Shown: one piece after another, positions 1-5,249 of the stretch
Layout: every line of letters starts with the position of its first letter
Position numbering within the stretch: position 1 is the first letter of the stretch
Source: CAYJOG01 sp964371695 [NCBI: uncultured bacterium]
GTDB taxonomy: Bacteria > CAYJOG01
NCBI GenBank assembly: GCA_964371695.1
Contig: CAYJOG010000231.1
Coordinates: 1 to 5,249 of the forward strand
DNA length: 5,249 bases
Direction of reading: 5' to 3'
Made by a program: the position numbers and the translations under genes
The notes under the pieces: generated by a model
Seen by the model: the letters and a program-made list of their open reading frames with translations, nothing else
Told to the model about the DNA's origin: nothing
Databases searched by the model: none

Positions 1-869
1 GGGCGGTTGAGCGCCTCGCTGATCACCCCTTGCCTGCCCAGCAGCCCCACAGACTCTGAGAGCACTTCTATTTTTAGCGGCGCGCCCACCTGGGCCCCCA
101 GCGTGAGAGTGAGCACCACCGAGCTGGTGAGCATGTGGGCCCAGTCGGCGGGGGCGACTTCTTCCATGCTGCGGATGTTCAGGGATTGGCCCAGATAATT
201 TTCCACAGCGGCGGTGTCGGCTTTTTGTCCCTCGCCCACGCCCAGCAGGGTCCAGCCTTCGGCTTCTTTTTTCAGCTTCACCGAGCCGCTCGCGCTTTGC
301 AGGTTCAAAGACACCACGTCCTCTTTGTTCAAGTCTCCAAACAGGCGTTTTTCACGGAATTCCAGCGGCATGCGGTCCAGTTCCCCCCGGATGGATTCAC
401 GGTAGAGATACACCCCCGGCCGCCCCTTGAACTGAAGGTAATTGCCCTGATACCCCACACCCGGATTGCCCACCTTCAGCGAGGCCAGGGTTTTGGCCCC
501 TTTGTAAAACACCAGCTCCACCAACTGGGCTTTGTCCAGGCCATAACGCTTCAGGTCTTTGCCCTCGGAGATCATTTCGCTGGTGCTCAAATCCCGCAAT
601 TTGGCCGCCACGGGCGCTACCTGGGAATCATCGGCGTCTACCCATTCGCCGTTCAGATTCACCTTCCAGCGGGCGCCCGACAGTTTCAGCTCGGTGACTT
701 TGCCCGGCCCGGTCACCTTGAAGCGGTCAAAGTCATTTTTTTTCGCTTCAAACAGCGCCACGGTTTCGGGGGCCGCGCCCATGCGGTCTACGGGACGGGT
801 GCGCCAATAAAGCAGCAGCAGCAACACCCCCAGCACGGCAAACAGTTTGGCCAGCGTGGCTGATTTCAC
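1..869 (-). CDS. Membrane-anchored DUF4340 domain protein, C-terminus cut by window edge
   Basis: The visible 289 residues start at GTG 869, which overlaps the GldG-family stop (GTGA) and has GAGG ten bases upstream. One N-terminal hydrophobic helix (about 7-22, with a run of five leucines) is followed by an extracytoplasmic region. The pattern is DUF4340: ARWKVNLNGEWVDADDSQV (66-84), LRDLSTSEMISEGKDLKRYG (91-110), a strand-rich block ending in GVYLYRESI (152-160), and FREKRLFGDLNKEDVVSLNL (171-190). A second, weaker copy of the first part begins at EGWTLLGVGEG (204-214) with VENYLGQSLNIRSMEEVAP (222-240), suggesting a tandem-repeat domain. DUF4340 proteins commonly follow GldG-family genes in such operons; their function is not known. 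The frame is open at base 1, so the protein continues outside the window. An A8 run (743-736) lies in a lysine-rich stretch (codons 43-45). Confidence 0.88.
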   Translation of the reverse strand, partial: MKSATLAKLFAVLGVLLLLLYWRTRPVDRMGAAPETVALFEAKKNDFDRFKVTGPGKVTELKLSGARWKVNLNGEWVDADDSQVAPVAAKLRDLSTSEMISEGKDLKRYGLDKAQLVELVFYKGAKTLASLKVGNPGVGYQGNYLQFKGRPGVYLYRESIRGELDRMPLEFREKRLFGDLNKEDVVSLNLQSASGSVKLKKEAEGWTLLGVGEGQKADTAAVENYLGQSLNIRSMEEVAPADWAHMLTSSVVLTLTLGAQVGAPLKIEVLSESVGLLGRQGVISEALNR

Positions 870-2494
870 GCGCCCACCGCCTCTTCATAAACACGCCGGG
901 TTTTGGCCACCATCACACTGCGCACCAGCGCCACCAGCACCATCAGCAGGGGCATCAGCAGCGTGAAGACCAGTTTGTAGCGGGGCACCTTGCTGTCCAC
1001 CTTGGGGTCGTTGGCGTCGCCATAACGACTCTCCAGTTTGGTTTTGTCCAGCGGCGCGGCCCCCAGGGTGCGGGCGCGTATTTCGGAAAGCCCGGAGTCC
1101 AGCGTCATCTGGTCCATCAGGTTCAAAAAGAAAGCCACGTTGTTGACGTTTCGCCCCTGGCCCAGGCCCACGGCGTCTTCCAGCATCTTGGCGCTGGTGA
1201 CCACCAGAACCTGACTGGTGGCCTTGGGCTGGCGCAGCCGCTCCTGGCCCTCCGGCACGCCCGCCGGGGCGGGGCCGCTGTAAAACGCCGGGATTTTTCC
1301 TTTCACCAACGCGGCCAGCAGCTTGGGGCGGCCGTCTCCGGGGCGTTGCATCAGGGCAGGATTGGGCTGAATATCAAAGGGTTCGGCCACCGTCCAACTG
1401 TCGGCGGTGCTTTGCAAAAGCTCTTTCAGGCTCACGCCTTTGGGGGGTTCGCCCTTGATCATTTCACCCGGCCAGGGCATCACCACACCCGGCCCCACGT
1501 TGCTCATGGCCTGCACCTTGCGGTTGATGCCCTGCGGGGCGATGGTGACAAAAAACGGGTATTGCACAATGCTCATCATGCCCATGCCCTGTGGAAACTG
1601 AACCATCTGGCTGGACCTGTCCGCCACCAGATTGCCCGTGAGGCGCAGACCCAGGTGAGATATCCAGGCGTCCAGGCCATGAATGGCGCGGGAGGGCATG
1701 GGGCTGTTTTTGGACTGGTCCAGCGTGTCCACAAACACCGCCACGCTGCCGCCACGCATCACAAACTGGTCCAACAGATAGACGTCCTTTTCGGTGAAGG
1801 GGCTGGTGGGGCCCAGAACGATCAGGGTTTTTACCGCCGGGGGAATCATCGGCTCCCGCACCAGGTCCACGTCCTGCACCGCATACTGATCCGCCAGCTT
1901 GGTGCGGATGAGTTGCGTGGCCTGGGCCGTGGACTCGCCGTGGCCGGTGCTGAACCCCAGCACGGGGTTTTCCTCGCGCACCAGTTTCAGCACGCGGCTC
2001 ATCAGTTCATATTCCAGGTTCTGAAGATTCTGCGGGCTGAACATGGGGATGCGCTCGGTTTTGTCCTTGTAGGTCATGGACAAACCCATGAAGCCATAAA
2101 TGGTGGTTTGCTGGTCTTTGTCCAGCACGGTGAAGGGGGCCTCGGCAATGCCTTCTTCACGGGCTTTCTGTTTCAGGATGTCGCTTTTGGTGGGGTCCTG
2201 AAAAGAGAAGTTCACCCGGCCGTTGCTGAAGATGCGAAACTCGGTGAGCAGGTCTTCGATATCGCGGCGGATGCTGGAAAGTTCCGGCGGCAGCTTGTCA
2301 GACAGGTACACGTTCACCGTCAGGATGTCATCCAGCCCCCGCAGGGTTTTTTTGCTCACGTCGCCAATGGTGTAGAGCTTTTTGTCGGTCAGGTCGGCGC
2401 GCAGGTGAAAGGTGCCCACCAGCGCCTGGGCCGCCACCACCACGGCCAGCACCAGCAACAGACCCGCAAGCGTGGTGAGGGTGGGCCGTTTCAT
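866..2494 (-). CDS. GldG-family ABC transporter auxiliary protein (ABC_transp_aux type)
   Basis: This 542-residue protein has an N-terminal membrane helix (about 7-28), a long extracytoplasmic region and a second helix near the C-terminus (about 507-529) followed by a short basic tail. Family marks include DLTDKKLYTIGDVSKKTL (34-51) then ILTVNVYLSDKLPPEL (57-72), YELMSRVLKLVR (162-173), GHGE (184-187), the segment LGPTSPFTEKDVYLLDQF (227-244) followed by MRGGSVAVFVD, and NVNNVAFFLNLMDQM (449-463) with LSEIRAR shortly after. GldG proteins accompany GldA/GldF-type ABC transporters; in Flavobacterium the trio is needed for gliding, but the biochemical role is unknown. The ATG overlaps the permease stop (ATGA), and the TGA at 868-866 overlaps the GTG of the following gene. 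I expect it to sit in the inner membrane with the permease, its large domain facing the periplasm. Fully intact. Confidence 0.92.
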   Translation of the reverse strand: MKRPTLTTLAGLLLVLAVVVAAQALVGTFHLRADLTDKKLYTIGDVSKKTLRGLDDILTVNVYLSDKLPPELSSIRRDIEDLLTEFRIFSNGRVNFSFQDPTKSDILKQKAREEGIAEAPFTVLDKDQQTTIYGFMGLSMTYKDKTERIPMFSPQNLQNLEYELMSRVLKLVREENPVLGFSTGHGESTAQATQLIRTKLADQYAVQDVDLVREPMIPPAVKTLIVLGPTSPFTEKDVYLLDQFVMRGGSVAVFVDTLDQSKNSPMPSRAIHGLDAWISHLGLRLTGNLVADRSSQMVQFPQGMGMMSIVQYPFFVTIAPQGINRKVQAMSNVGPGVVMPWPGEMIKGEPPKGVSLKELLQSTADSWTVAEPFDIQPNPALMQRPGDGRPKLLAALVKGKIPAFYSGPAPAGVPEGQERLRQPKATSQVLVVTSAKMLEDAVGLGQGRNVNNVAFFLNLMDQMTLDSGLSEIRARTLGAAPLDKTKLESRYGDANDPKVDSKVPRYKLVFTLLMPLLMVLVALVRSVMVAKTRRVYEEAVGA

Positions 2495-3237
2495 CGTGTC
2501 AACCTCAGCCACAACACATTGGCCACCAGAAAAACCACGCTCACGCCGGTGTAATAGGTGATGTCCTTCAGGTCCAGCACGCCCCGGCTGATGTCCTGAA
2601 AATGCGAGAACAGCGAAACCTCCTGCGACAGCCGCACCAGCGCCGAGGCCGTGCCCATGAACACCGTGACGATGGGTGTGCCCAATATGGCCAGGGGAAT
2701 GAGAATGGCGTAACCCAGCAGCAGCGCCACAATCTGGTTGGTGCTGAGCAGGCTCACGAACAAACCCACTGCGGCCACCGTCGCCGCCAGAAACACCGAA
2801 GCGATGTAACCAGCTGCCACCGCGCCTGCGTCCAGGTCTCCCAGGCGCGAGGCCATCAGGGGCAGGTCCAGCGTGCTCAGCAGCACCACCACCAGAAACA
2901 GCGTGGCCGCCAGCCATTTGCCCAGCACCAGTTGCAGTTCGGTGAGGGGCAGCGTGCTGAGTATCTCCATGGTGCCGCTGCGGCGTTCTTCTGCAAACAG
3001 CCGCATGGTGAGCGGTGGGCCGAGAATGAGAAACGCCCAGGGCAAGGGAAACGCCGCCAGAATGGGCACCTGAATGGGGTCAAACAGAATGCGCAGGGTG
3101 GCCTGGCCCTGCACAAAAAAGAGCTTCAGAAAATAAAAATGCAGCGCCAGCGAGGTGAGGGTGAGAAACACAATGCCCAGGGGCGTGGCGAAATACTCCC
3201 GCCACTCTTTTTGAAACACCGCCAGCACACCCTTCAT
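2491..3237 (-). CDS. ABC-2 type transporter permease, GldF-like
   Basis: This is the membrane subunit of the ABC module, 248 residues, a usual length for GldF-like permeases. About six helices can be read, near 16-41, 57-77, 105-127, 140-163, 167-195 and 229-246. The N-terminus FQKEWREYFATPLG is the short amphipathic entry common in ABC-2 permeases. RLFAEERRSGTMEIL (79-93), followed by STLPLT, is the family's conserved cytoplasmic loop expected to contact the ATPase, and SHFQDISRGVLDLKDITYY (211-229) before the last helix is also typical. ATG 3237 overlaps the ATPase stop (ATGA) and has a good Shine-Dalgarno site. The TGA at 2493-2491 overlaps the next ATG in the same way. Substrate is unknown. 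If the ATPase is truly broken, this permease would lack its cognate motor, and its translation could fall through lost coupling. Confidence 0.93.
   Translation of the reverse strand: MKGVLAVFQKEWREYFATPLGIVFLTLTSLALHFYFLKLFFVQGQATLRILFDPIQVPILAAFPLPWAFLILGPPLTMRLFAEERRSGTMEILSTLPLTELQLVLGKWLAATLFLVVVLLSTLDLPLMASRLGDLDAGAVAAGYIASVFLAATVAAVGLFVSLLSTNQIVALLLGYAILIPLAILGTPIVTVFMGTASALVRLSQEVSLFSHFQDISRGVLDLKDITYYTGVSVVFLVANVLWLRLTR
2503..2506 (-). promoter_or_regulatory. Shine-Dalgarno site fixing the GldG-family start
   Basis: GAGG lies eight bases before ATG 2494. It favours that start over the open upstream frame reaching 2917, which would add 141 residues of glycine- and histidine-rich sequence that is out-of-frame permease gene. 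Confidence 0.65.
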
Positions 3238-3926
3238 GCTTTGCCCCCCTGGCCGCGGGTGAGGTCGCGGAAAACCTGATCCAGGCTGATGGTTTCCGTG
3301 CTGAGGTGCCGCAGCCGCCAGCCTTTGACCACGCACAGATCAAACACACCGGCGCACAGGTCTTCGCCTTCTTCCTCGCTGGCGCTCAGCGACAGACCCA
3401 GCCAGTCGCCGTGGGTGTGGCCTTTGTGGTCGGTCACGGCCCGCACGGCTTTCATTTCCATCAGCGCCTCACGCACCGCCTGGGGCGACGCCCCGGCGGC
3501 CACCTGCACCCGCACCAGCAGCGAACCCTTTGACCCAGCCAGCAGGTCACCCGGCGCGCCTTCGGCGGCCACGCGGCCCTGGTTGATGATGTAAAGCCGG
3601 TGGGCAATGGCCTGTATTTCGCTGAGGATGTGCGTGGACCACAAAATCGCCTTGTCCTTGGCCAGTTCCTTGATGTAGTCGCGGGCGTCCTGGGCCTGAT
3701 TGGGGTCCAGACCGCTGGTGGGTTCGTCCAGAATCAGCACCGGCGGATTGTGGAGCAGCGCCTGGGCCAACCCCACCCGTTGCCGCAGACCCTTGCTGAG
3801 GGTGCCGATGGGGCGTTTGAAATACTGTTTCAGTTCCAGTTGCGACAGCACACGGTCAATGGCCGACTTGGCGTCTTCTTTGGCCAACCCCCGCACTTTG
3901 GCGATGAACGCCAGATGATGCTCCAC
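3234..3926 (-). CDS. C-terminal fragment of the interrupted ABC ATPase (signature and Walker B half)
   Basis: This frame resumes after the premature stop, in the same phase. The first usable start is GTG 3926, twelve bases past the TAA, with no visible Shine-Dalgarno site, so it would need reinitiation or readthrough. Its 230 residues hold the signature LSKGLRQR (43-50), Walker B VLILDEPT (63-70), D-loop, H-loop STH (97-99) and the accessory C-terminal domain, which contains a short His-rich stretch DHKGHTHGDW (166-175). Without Walker A it is not a working ATPase alone. Restoring function would need an unusual split domain, for which I see no support. Its end overlaps the permease start by four bases (ATGA). 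Confidence 0.6.
   Translation of the reverse strand: MEHHLAFIAKVRGLAKEDAKSAIDRVLSQLELKQYFKRPIGTLSKGLRQRVGLAQALLHNPPVLILDEPTSGLDPNQAQDARDYIKELAKDKAILWSTHILSEIQAIAHRLYIINQGRVAAEGAPGDLLAGSKGSLLVRVQVAAGASPQAVREALMEMKAVRAVTDHKGHTHGDWLGLSLSASEEEGEDLCAGVFDLCVVKGWRLRHLSTETISLDQVFRDLTRGQGGKA
3244..3250 (-). promoter_or_regulatory. Shine-Dalgarno site fixing the permease start
   Basis: AGGGGGG lies six bases before the ATG at 3237. It supports that ATG over the upstream in-frame start at 3336, whose extra 33 residues would be a proline- and glycine-rich shadow of the ATPase gene. Confidence 0.7.
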
Positions 3927-3938
3927 CGTGGTGTCGGG

Positions 3939-3941
3939 TTA
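3939..3941 (-). other. Premature TAA stop, codon 86 of the ABC ATPase
   Basis: The minus strand reads AAC AAC CCC ATT TAA CCC GAC ACC. The expected residue is tyrosine (TAT or TAC), so a single change in the third codon position accounts for the stop. The four complete genes in the window (lpxK, ATPase, permease and GldG-family) all end in TGA. Confidence 0.85.
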
Positions 3942-4196
3942 AATGGGGTTGTTGTCTGGCAGATAGCCGAGTTGCTGGCGACTTTCCAGCGAACGTTCCA
4001 CCACGTCAAAGCCGCCCACGCTGGCGCGGCCGCTGTTGGGCAAAAGCGCGCCGGTCAAAAGACGCATGGTGGTGGTCTTGCCCGCGCCGTTGGGCCCCAG
4101 CAGCCCCACAAGCTCTCCTTTTTCCACCCGCAAAGAGACACCATCCACGGCCTGAACCGAACCAAACCGGCGGGTGAGTTGCAGGGCTTCAATCAC
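3939..4196 (-). CDS. N-terminal fragment of the interrupted ABC ATPase (Walker A half)
   Basis: As the sequence stands, this 85-residue frame is what would be translated before the TAA. It holds the first beta strands, the aromatic FGSVQAVDGV segment that packs against the adenine in this family, Walker A GPNGAGKT (34-41) and the GYLPDNNPI loop. It lacks the signature motif, Walker B and H-loop, so it cannot hydrolyse ATP as a normal ABC domain. It starts with GTG and shows no Shine-Dalgarno site. It is best read as part of the interrupted gene 4196-3234, not as a separate small protein. Confidence 0.6.
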   Translation of the reverse strand: MIEALQLTRRFGSVQAVDGVSLRVEKGELVGLLGPNGAGKTTTMRLLTGALLPNSGRASVGGFDVVERSLESRQQLGYLPDNNPI

Positions 4197-4232
4197 GGCG
4201 CTTTATTTAAGGGCCAACAGCTTTTCTGTCAA
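4197..4232 (-). promoter_or_regulatory. Candidate sigma70-type promoter at the lpxK/ABC ATPase junction
   Basis: On the minus strand a perfect TTGACA (4232-4227) overlaps the lpxK stop codon. After a 16-base spacer comes TTAAAT (4210-4205), matching four of six bases of the TATAAT consensus; TAAATA with a 17-base spacer is a weaker alternative. This covers the only intergenic gap in the window, and the AT-rich patch stands out from its GC-rich surroundings. A start six to nine bases past the -10 would fall at about 4199-4196, on or just before the GTG of the ATPase gene, giving an almost leaderless mRNA. No Shine-Dalgarno sequence is visible before that GTG, unlike the three downstream genes. 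This rests on motif reading alone. Confidence 0.42.
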
Positions 4233-5249
4233 GGGTGAAACAGGGCCGGGAGCAGATTGGTCAGGTCTTCTTCCGCCCATTCAAACCGCCAGCGGATGCG
4301 CGGGGCCATCAGCGGAACCTGCCACGGACCAAGAGACATCAGCTTCACCAGGTCTTTTTCGGTGCAGAGCAGCACACCCCCCGCAGGTACGGTGGCCTGC
4401 AAGCGAGATTTGTCCTTTAACGAGAACCCATGGTGGTCCCTATAAATCTTTTGCCCCCGAATCACCACCCCCAGCCGCCGGGCGGTTTCCACAAACCGTT
4501 CTGGCCGGGCGATGGCGCAGACCAGCAGGGCCTCTTTGCCTTTCAACACCTCAGCGGGCAGCAATGCCCCTGGGTTTTCAGCATCCACCACACCTTCCAC
4601 AGCCACACCCCCACCAGCCACCACACCATGGGGATTAAACGTGGCAAAGCGGTTGGCCAGAGCCTGCCGGGCTGCGGGGGTGACGCCTTCCAGACCCGTG
4701 AGCACCAGGGCCTGGGCGCGGCAGAGCGCCAGGGTTGGCTCGCGCAGCGGACCAAAAGGCAGCAGCCGACTGTTGCCAAAAGGCTGATGGGCGTTCAACA
4801 GCACGATATCCAAATCCCGCTTCAGCCACAGGTGCTGAAAACCGTCGTCCAGCACCAGCACACTGATGTTTTTCTCGCGCCGCAGCAGTTCGCCGCTCTC
4901 ATACCGGTTTGGCCCCACCGCCACGTGGGCCACGCCCTGCAACGACCGGGCCAGCAAAGCCCCTTCGTCGCTCACCTGAGCGGGCGTGTCCTCTGGCTGA
5001 ACCAGACAGGAATGTTCCAGCCTGAGGGGATAACCCCGGCTGGCCACCCCCACCGTGTGCCCCTGGGCCGCCAGTTGTCTGGCCAGCCACAGGGTAAAGG
5101 GTGTTTTGCCGGCGCCCCCCACCGTGATGTTGCCCACGCTGATGACGGGAAAGGGTAAAGTCTTCTGGCCCGCCAGGGCTTTGGCCTGACGCCCTTGCAG
5201 AAGCTTCATGTAAACCTTGTCCAGCACGGTGCGCTGGCCATGGTGGCAC
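4229..5249 (-). CDS. lpxK: Tetraacyldisaccharide 4'-kinase LpxK, 5' end unsettled or cut by the window
   Basis: LpxK phosphorylates the 4' position of the tetraacyldisaccharide 1-phosphate lipid A precursor with ATP at the cytoplasmic face of the inner membrane. Numbering from the GTG at 5227, the family motifs appear in order: P-loop GNITVGGAGKTPF (32-44, K41/T42), SRGY (63-66), SDE (86-88), GPNRYESG (105-112), Walker B-like VLDDGFQH (125-132), LLPFGPLREP (155-164), RPERF (241-245), RDHHGFS (263-269) and CTEKDLVKL (288-296). By recalled alignment with the Aquifex enzyme, D87 and H265 match its catalytic Asp99 and His261. The DR usual in the middle motif is NR here (N107). The gene ends in TGA at 4231-4229. 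The start is open: the frame runs to the window edge; GTG 5227 would give 332 residues; ATG 5209 would give 326 and has AAGG five bases upstream. The hydrophobic N-terminal helix expected in LpxK is not seen. Function is secure; the start is not. Confidence 0.93.
   Translation of the reverse strand, partial: CHHGQRTVLDKVYMKLLQGRQAKALAGQKTLPFPVISVGNITVGGAGKTPFTLWLARQLAAQGHTVGVASRGYPLRLEHSCLVQPEDTPAQVSDEGALLARSLQGVAHVAVGPNRYESGELLRREKNISVLVLDDGFQHLWLKRDLDIVLLNAHQPFGNSRLLPFGPLREPTLALCRAQALVLTGLEGVTPAARQALANRFATFNPHGVVAGGGVAVEGVVDAENPGALLPAEVLKGKEALLVCAIARPERFVETARRLGVVIRGQKIYRDHHGFSLKDKSRLQATVPAGGVLLCTEKDLVKLMSLGPWQVPLMAPRIRWRFEWAEEDLTNLLPALFHP

Larger units (their letters stand above)
3234..4196 (-). 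pseudogene. GldA-like ABC transporter ATP-binding protein interrupted by one in-frame stop
   Basis: Read through the stop, this is a 320-codon ABC ATPase of the ABC-2 exporter/GldA type that would energise the permease encoded next. Motifs in one continuous frame are Walker A GPNGAGKT (34-41), GYLPDNNPI (77-85) in the Q-loop region, signature LSKGLRQR (133-140), Walker B VLILDEPT (153-160), D-loop SGLD (161-164) and H-loop STH (187-189). About 90 residues of C-terminal accessory domain end in a SLDQVFRDLT stretch typical of these ATPases. Codon 86 is TAA (3941-3939). Homology resumes at codon 87 with PDTTVEHHLAF, matching the usual NNPLYPDMTV pattern, so the stop sits where relatives have tyrosine and nothing is shifted or missing. 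GTG 4196 is the only possible start, since an in-frame TAA lies at 4205-4203. The gene ends at TGA 3236-3234, overlapping the permease ATG. It is either a recent nonsense mutation or a one-base sequence error, because the rest looks intact. Confidence 0.85.

Noticed and set aside
38-53. Short sequence shared between the DUF4340 gene and the ATPase Walker A region (near 4096-4110), as a repeat
   Set aside because: About 15 bases encode the same VGLLG residues with the same preferred codons; the flanks are unrelated, so this is coincidence from codon bias.
811-825. CAG/CTG triplet run at the start of the DUF4340 gene
   Set aside because: It simply encodes part of the leucine run of the membrane helix; too short to call a functional repeat.
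135-863. Plus-strand open frames at 135-863, 2602-3279, 3600-4238 and 4430-5158
   Set aside because: All lie opposite minus-strand genes with clear family motifs and show the same His/Gln-rich shadow composition without domains.
2346-2354. A7 followed by CC in the GldG-family gene as a programmed -1 frameshift site
   Set aside because: The run is not in the X XXY YYZ phase relative to the reading frame, and the protein continues normally in frame.
1346-2554. 402-codon open frame on the plus strand opposite the GldG-family gene
   Set aside because: It is antisense to a well-supported gene, is very rich in His, Gln and Gly with no recognisable motif, and is the kind of long mirror frame that GC-rich third positions create.
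3939-3941. TAA as a reassigned sense codon
   Set aside because: Only one such codon occurs in an otherwise standard set of genes ending in TGA, and TAA-as-tyrosine is not known in bacteria; a point change or error is simpler.
4217-4231. Small inverted repeat (ACAG, AAAAG loop, CTGT) after lpxK, as a possible terminator
   Set aside because: The stem is only four clean pairs plus wobbles and no U-run follows; it lies inside the candidate promoter spacer.

Overview
This is a GC-rich segment with every supportable gene on the minus strand, transcribed from high to low coordinates. An lpxK gene (lipid A 4'-kinase) indicates a Gram-negative, lipopolysaccharide-making bacterium. The rest of the window is a Gld-type ABC transporter module. 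Similar modules (ATPase, ABC-2 permease, GldG-family protein, DUF4340 protein) occur in several non-Bacteroidetes Gram-negative phyla as well as in gliding Bacteroidetes, so I do not name a taxon. Both outer genes run to the window edges, as expected for a fragment of a longer locus or contig.

Layout in transcription order: (1) lpxK, 5249 down to 4229, with its 5' end unsettled; (2) a 32-base gap, 4228-4197, the only intergenic space, which holds a promoter-like element (TTGACA, 16 bases, TTAAAT) placed so close to the next start that its transcript would be nearly leaderless; (3) an ABC-type ATPase, 4196-3234, interrupted by a single in-frame TAA at 3941-3939; (4) a six-helix ABC-2/GldF-type permease, 3237-2491; (5) a GldG-family protein, 2494-866, with a periplasmic domain between two membrane helices; (6) a membrane-anchored DUF4340 protein, 869 to beyond base 1.

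The ATPase/permease, permease/GldG and GldG/DUF4340 junctions are all four-base start/stop overlaps (ATGA, ATGA, GTGA), so these four genes look like one translationally coupled operon. The ATPase would energise the permease at the inner membrane, and the GldG and DUF4340 proteins would form a periplasm-facing accessory part. The substrate is unknown. The gliding link is established for Flavobacterium GldA/F/G and should not be transferred here by name alone.

The points most worth a second look are the premature stop in the ATPase, exactly where relatives carry a tyrosine after the NNP motif; the candidate near-leaderless promoter; and the unresolved 5' end of lpxK. I found no RNA gene, CRISPR array, mobile element or convincing terminator, and no clearly novel system. 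The long plus-strand open frames are antisense shadows of the minus-strand genes.
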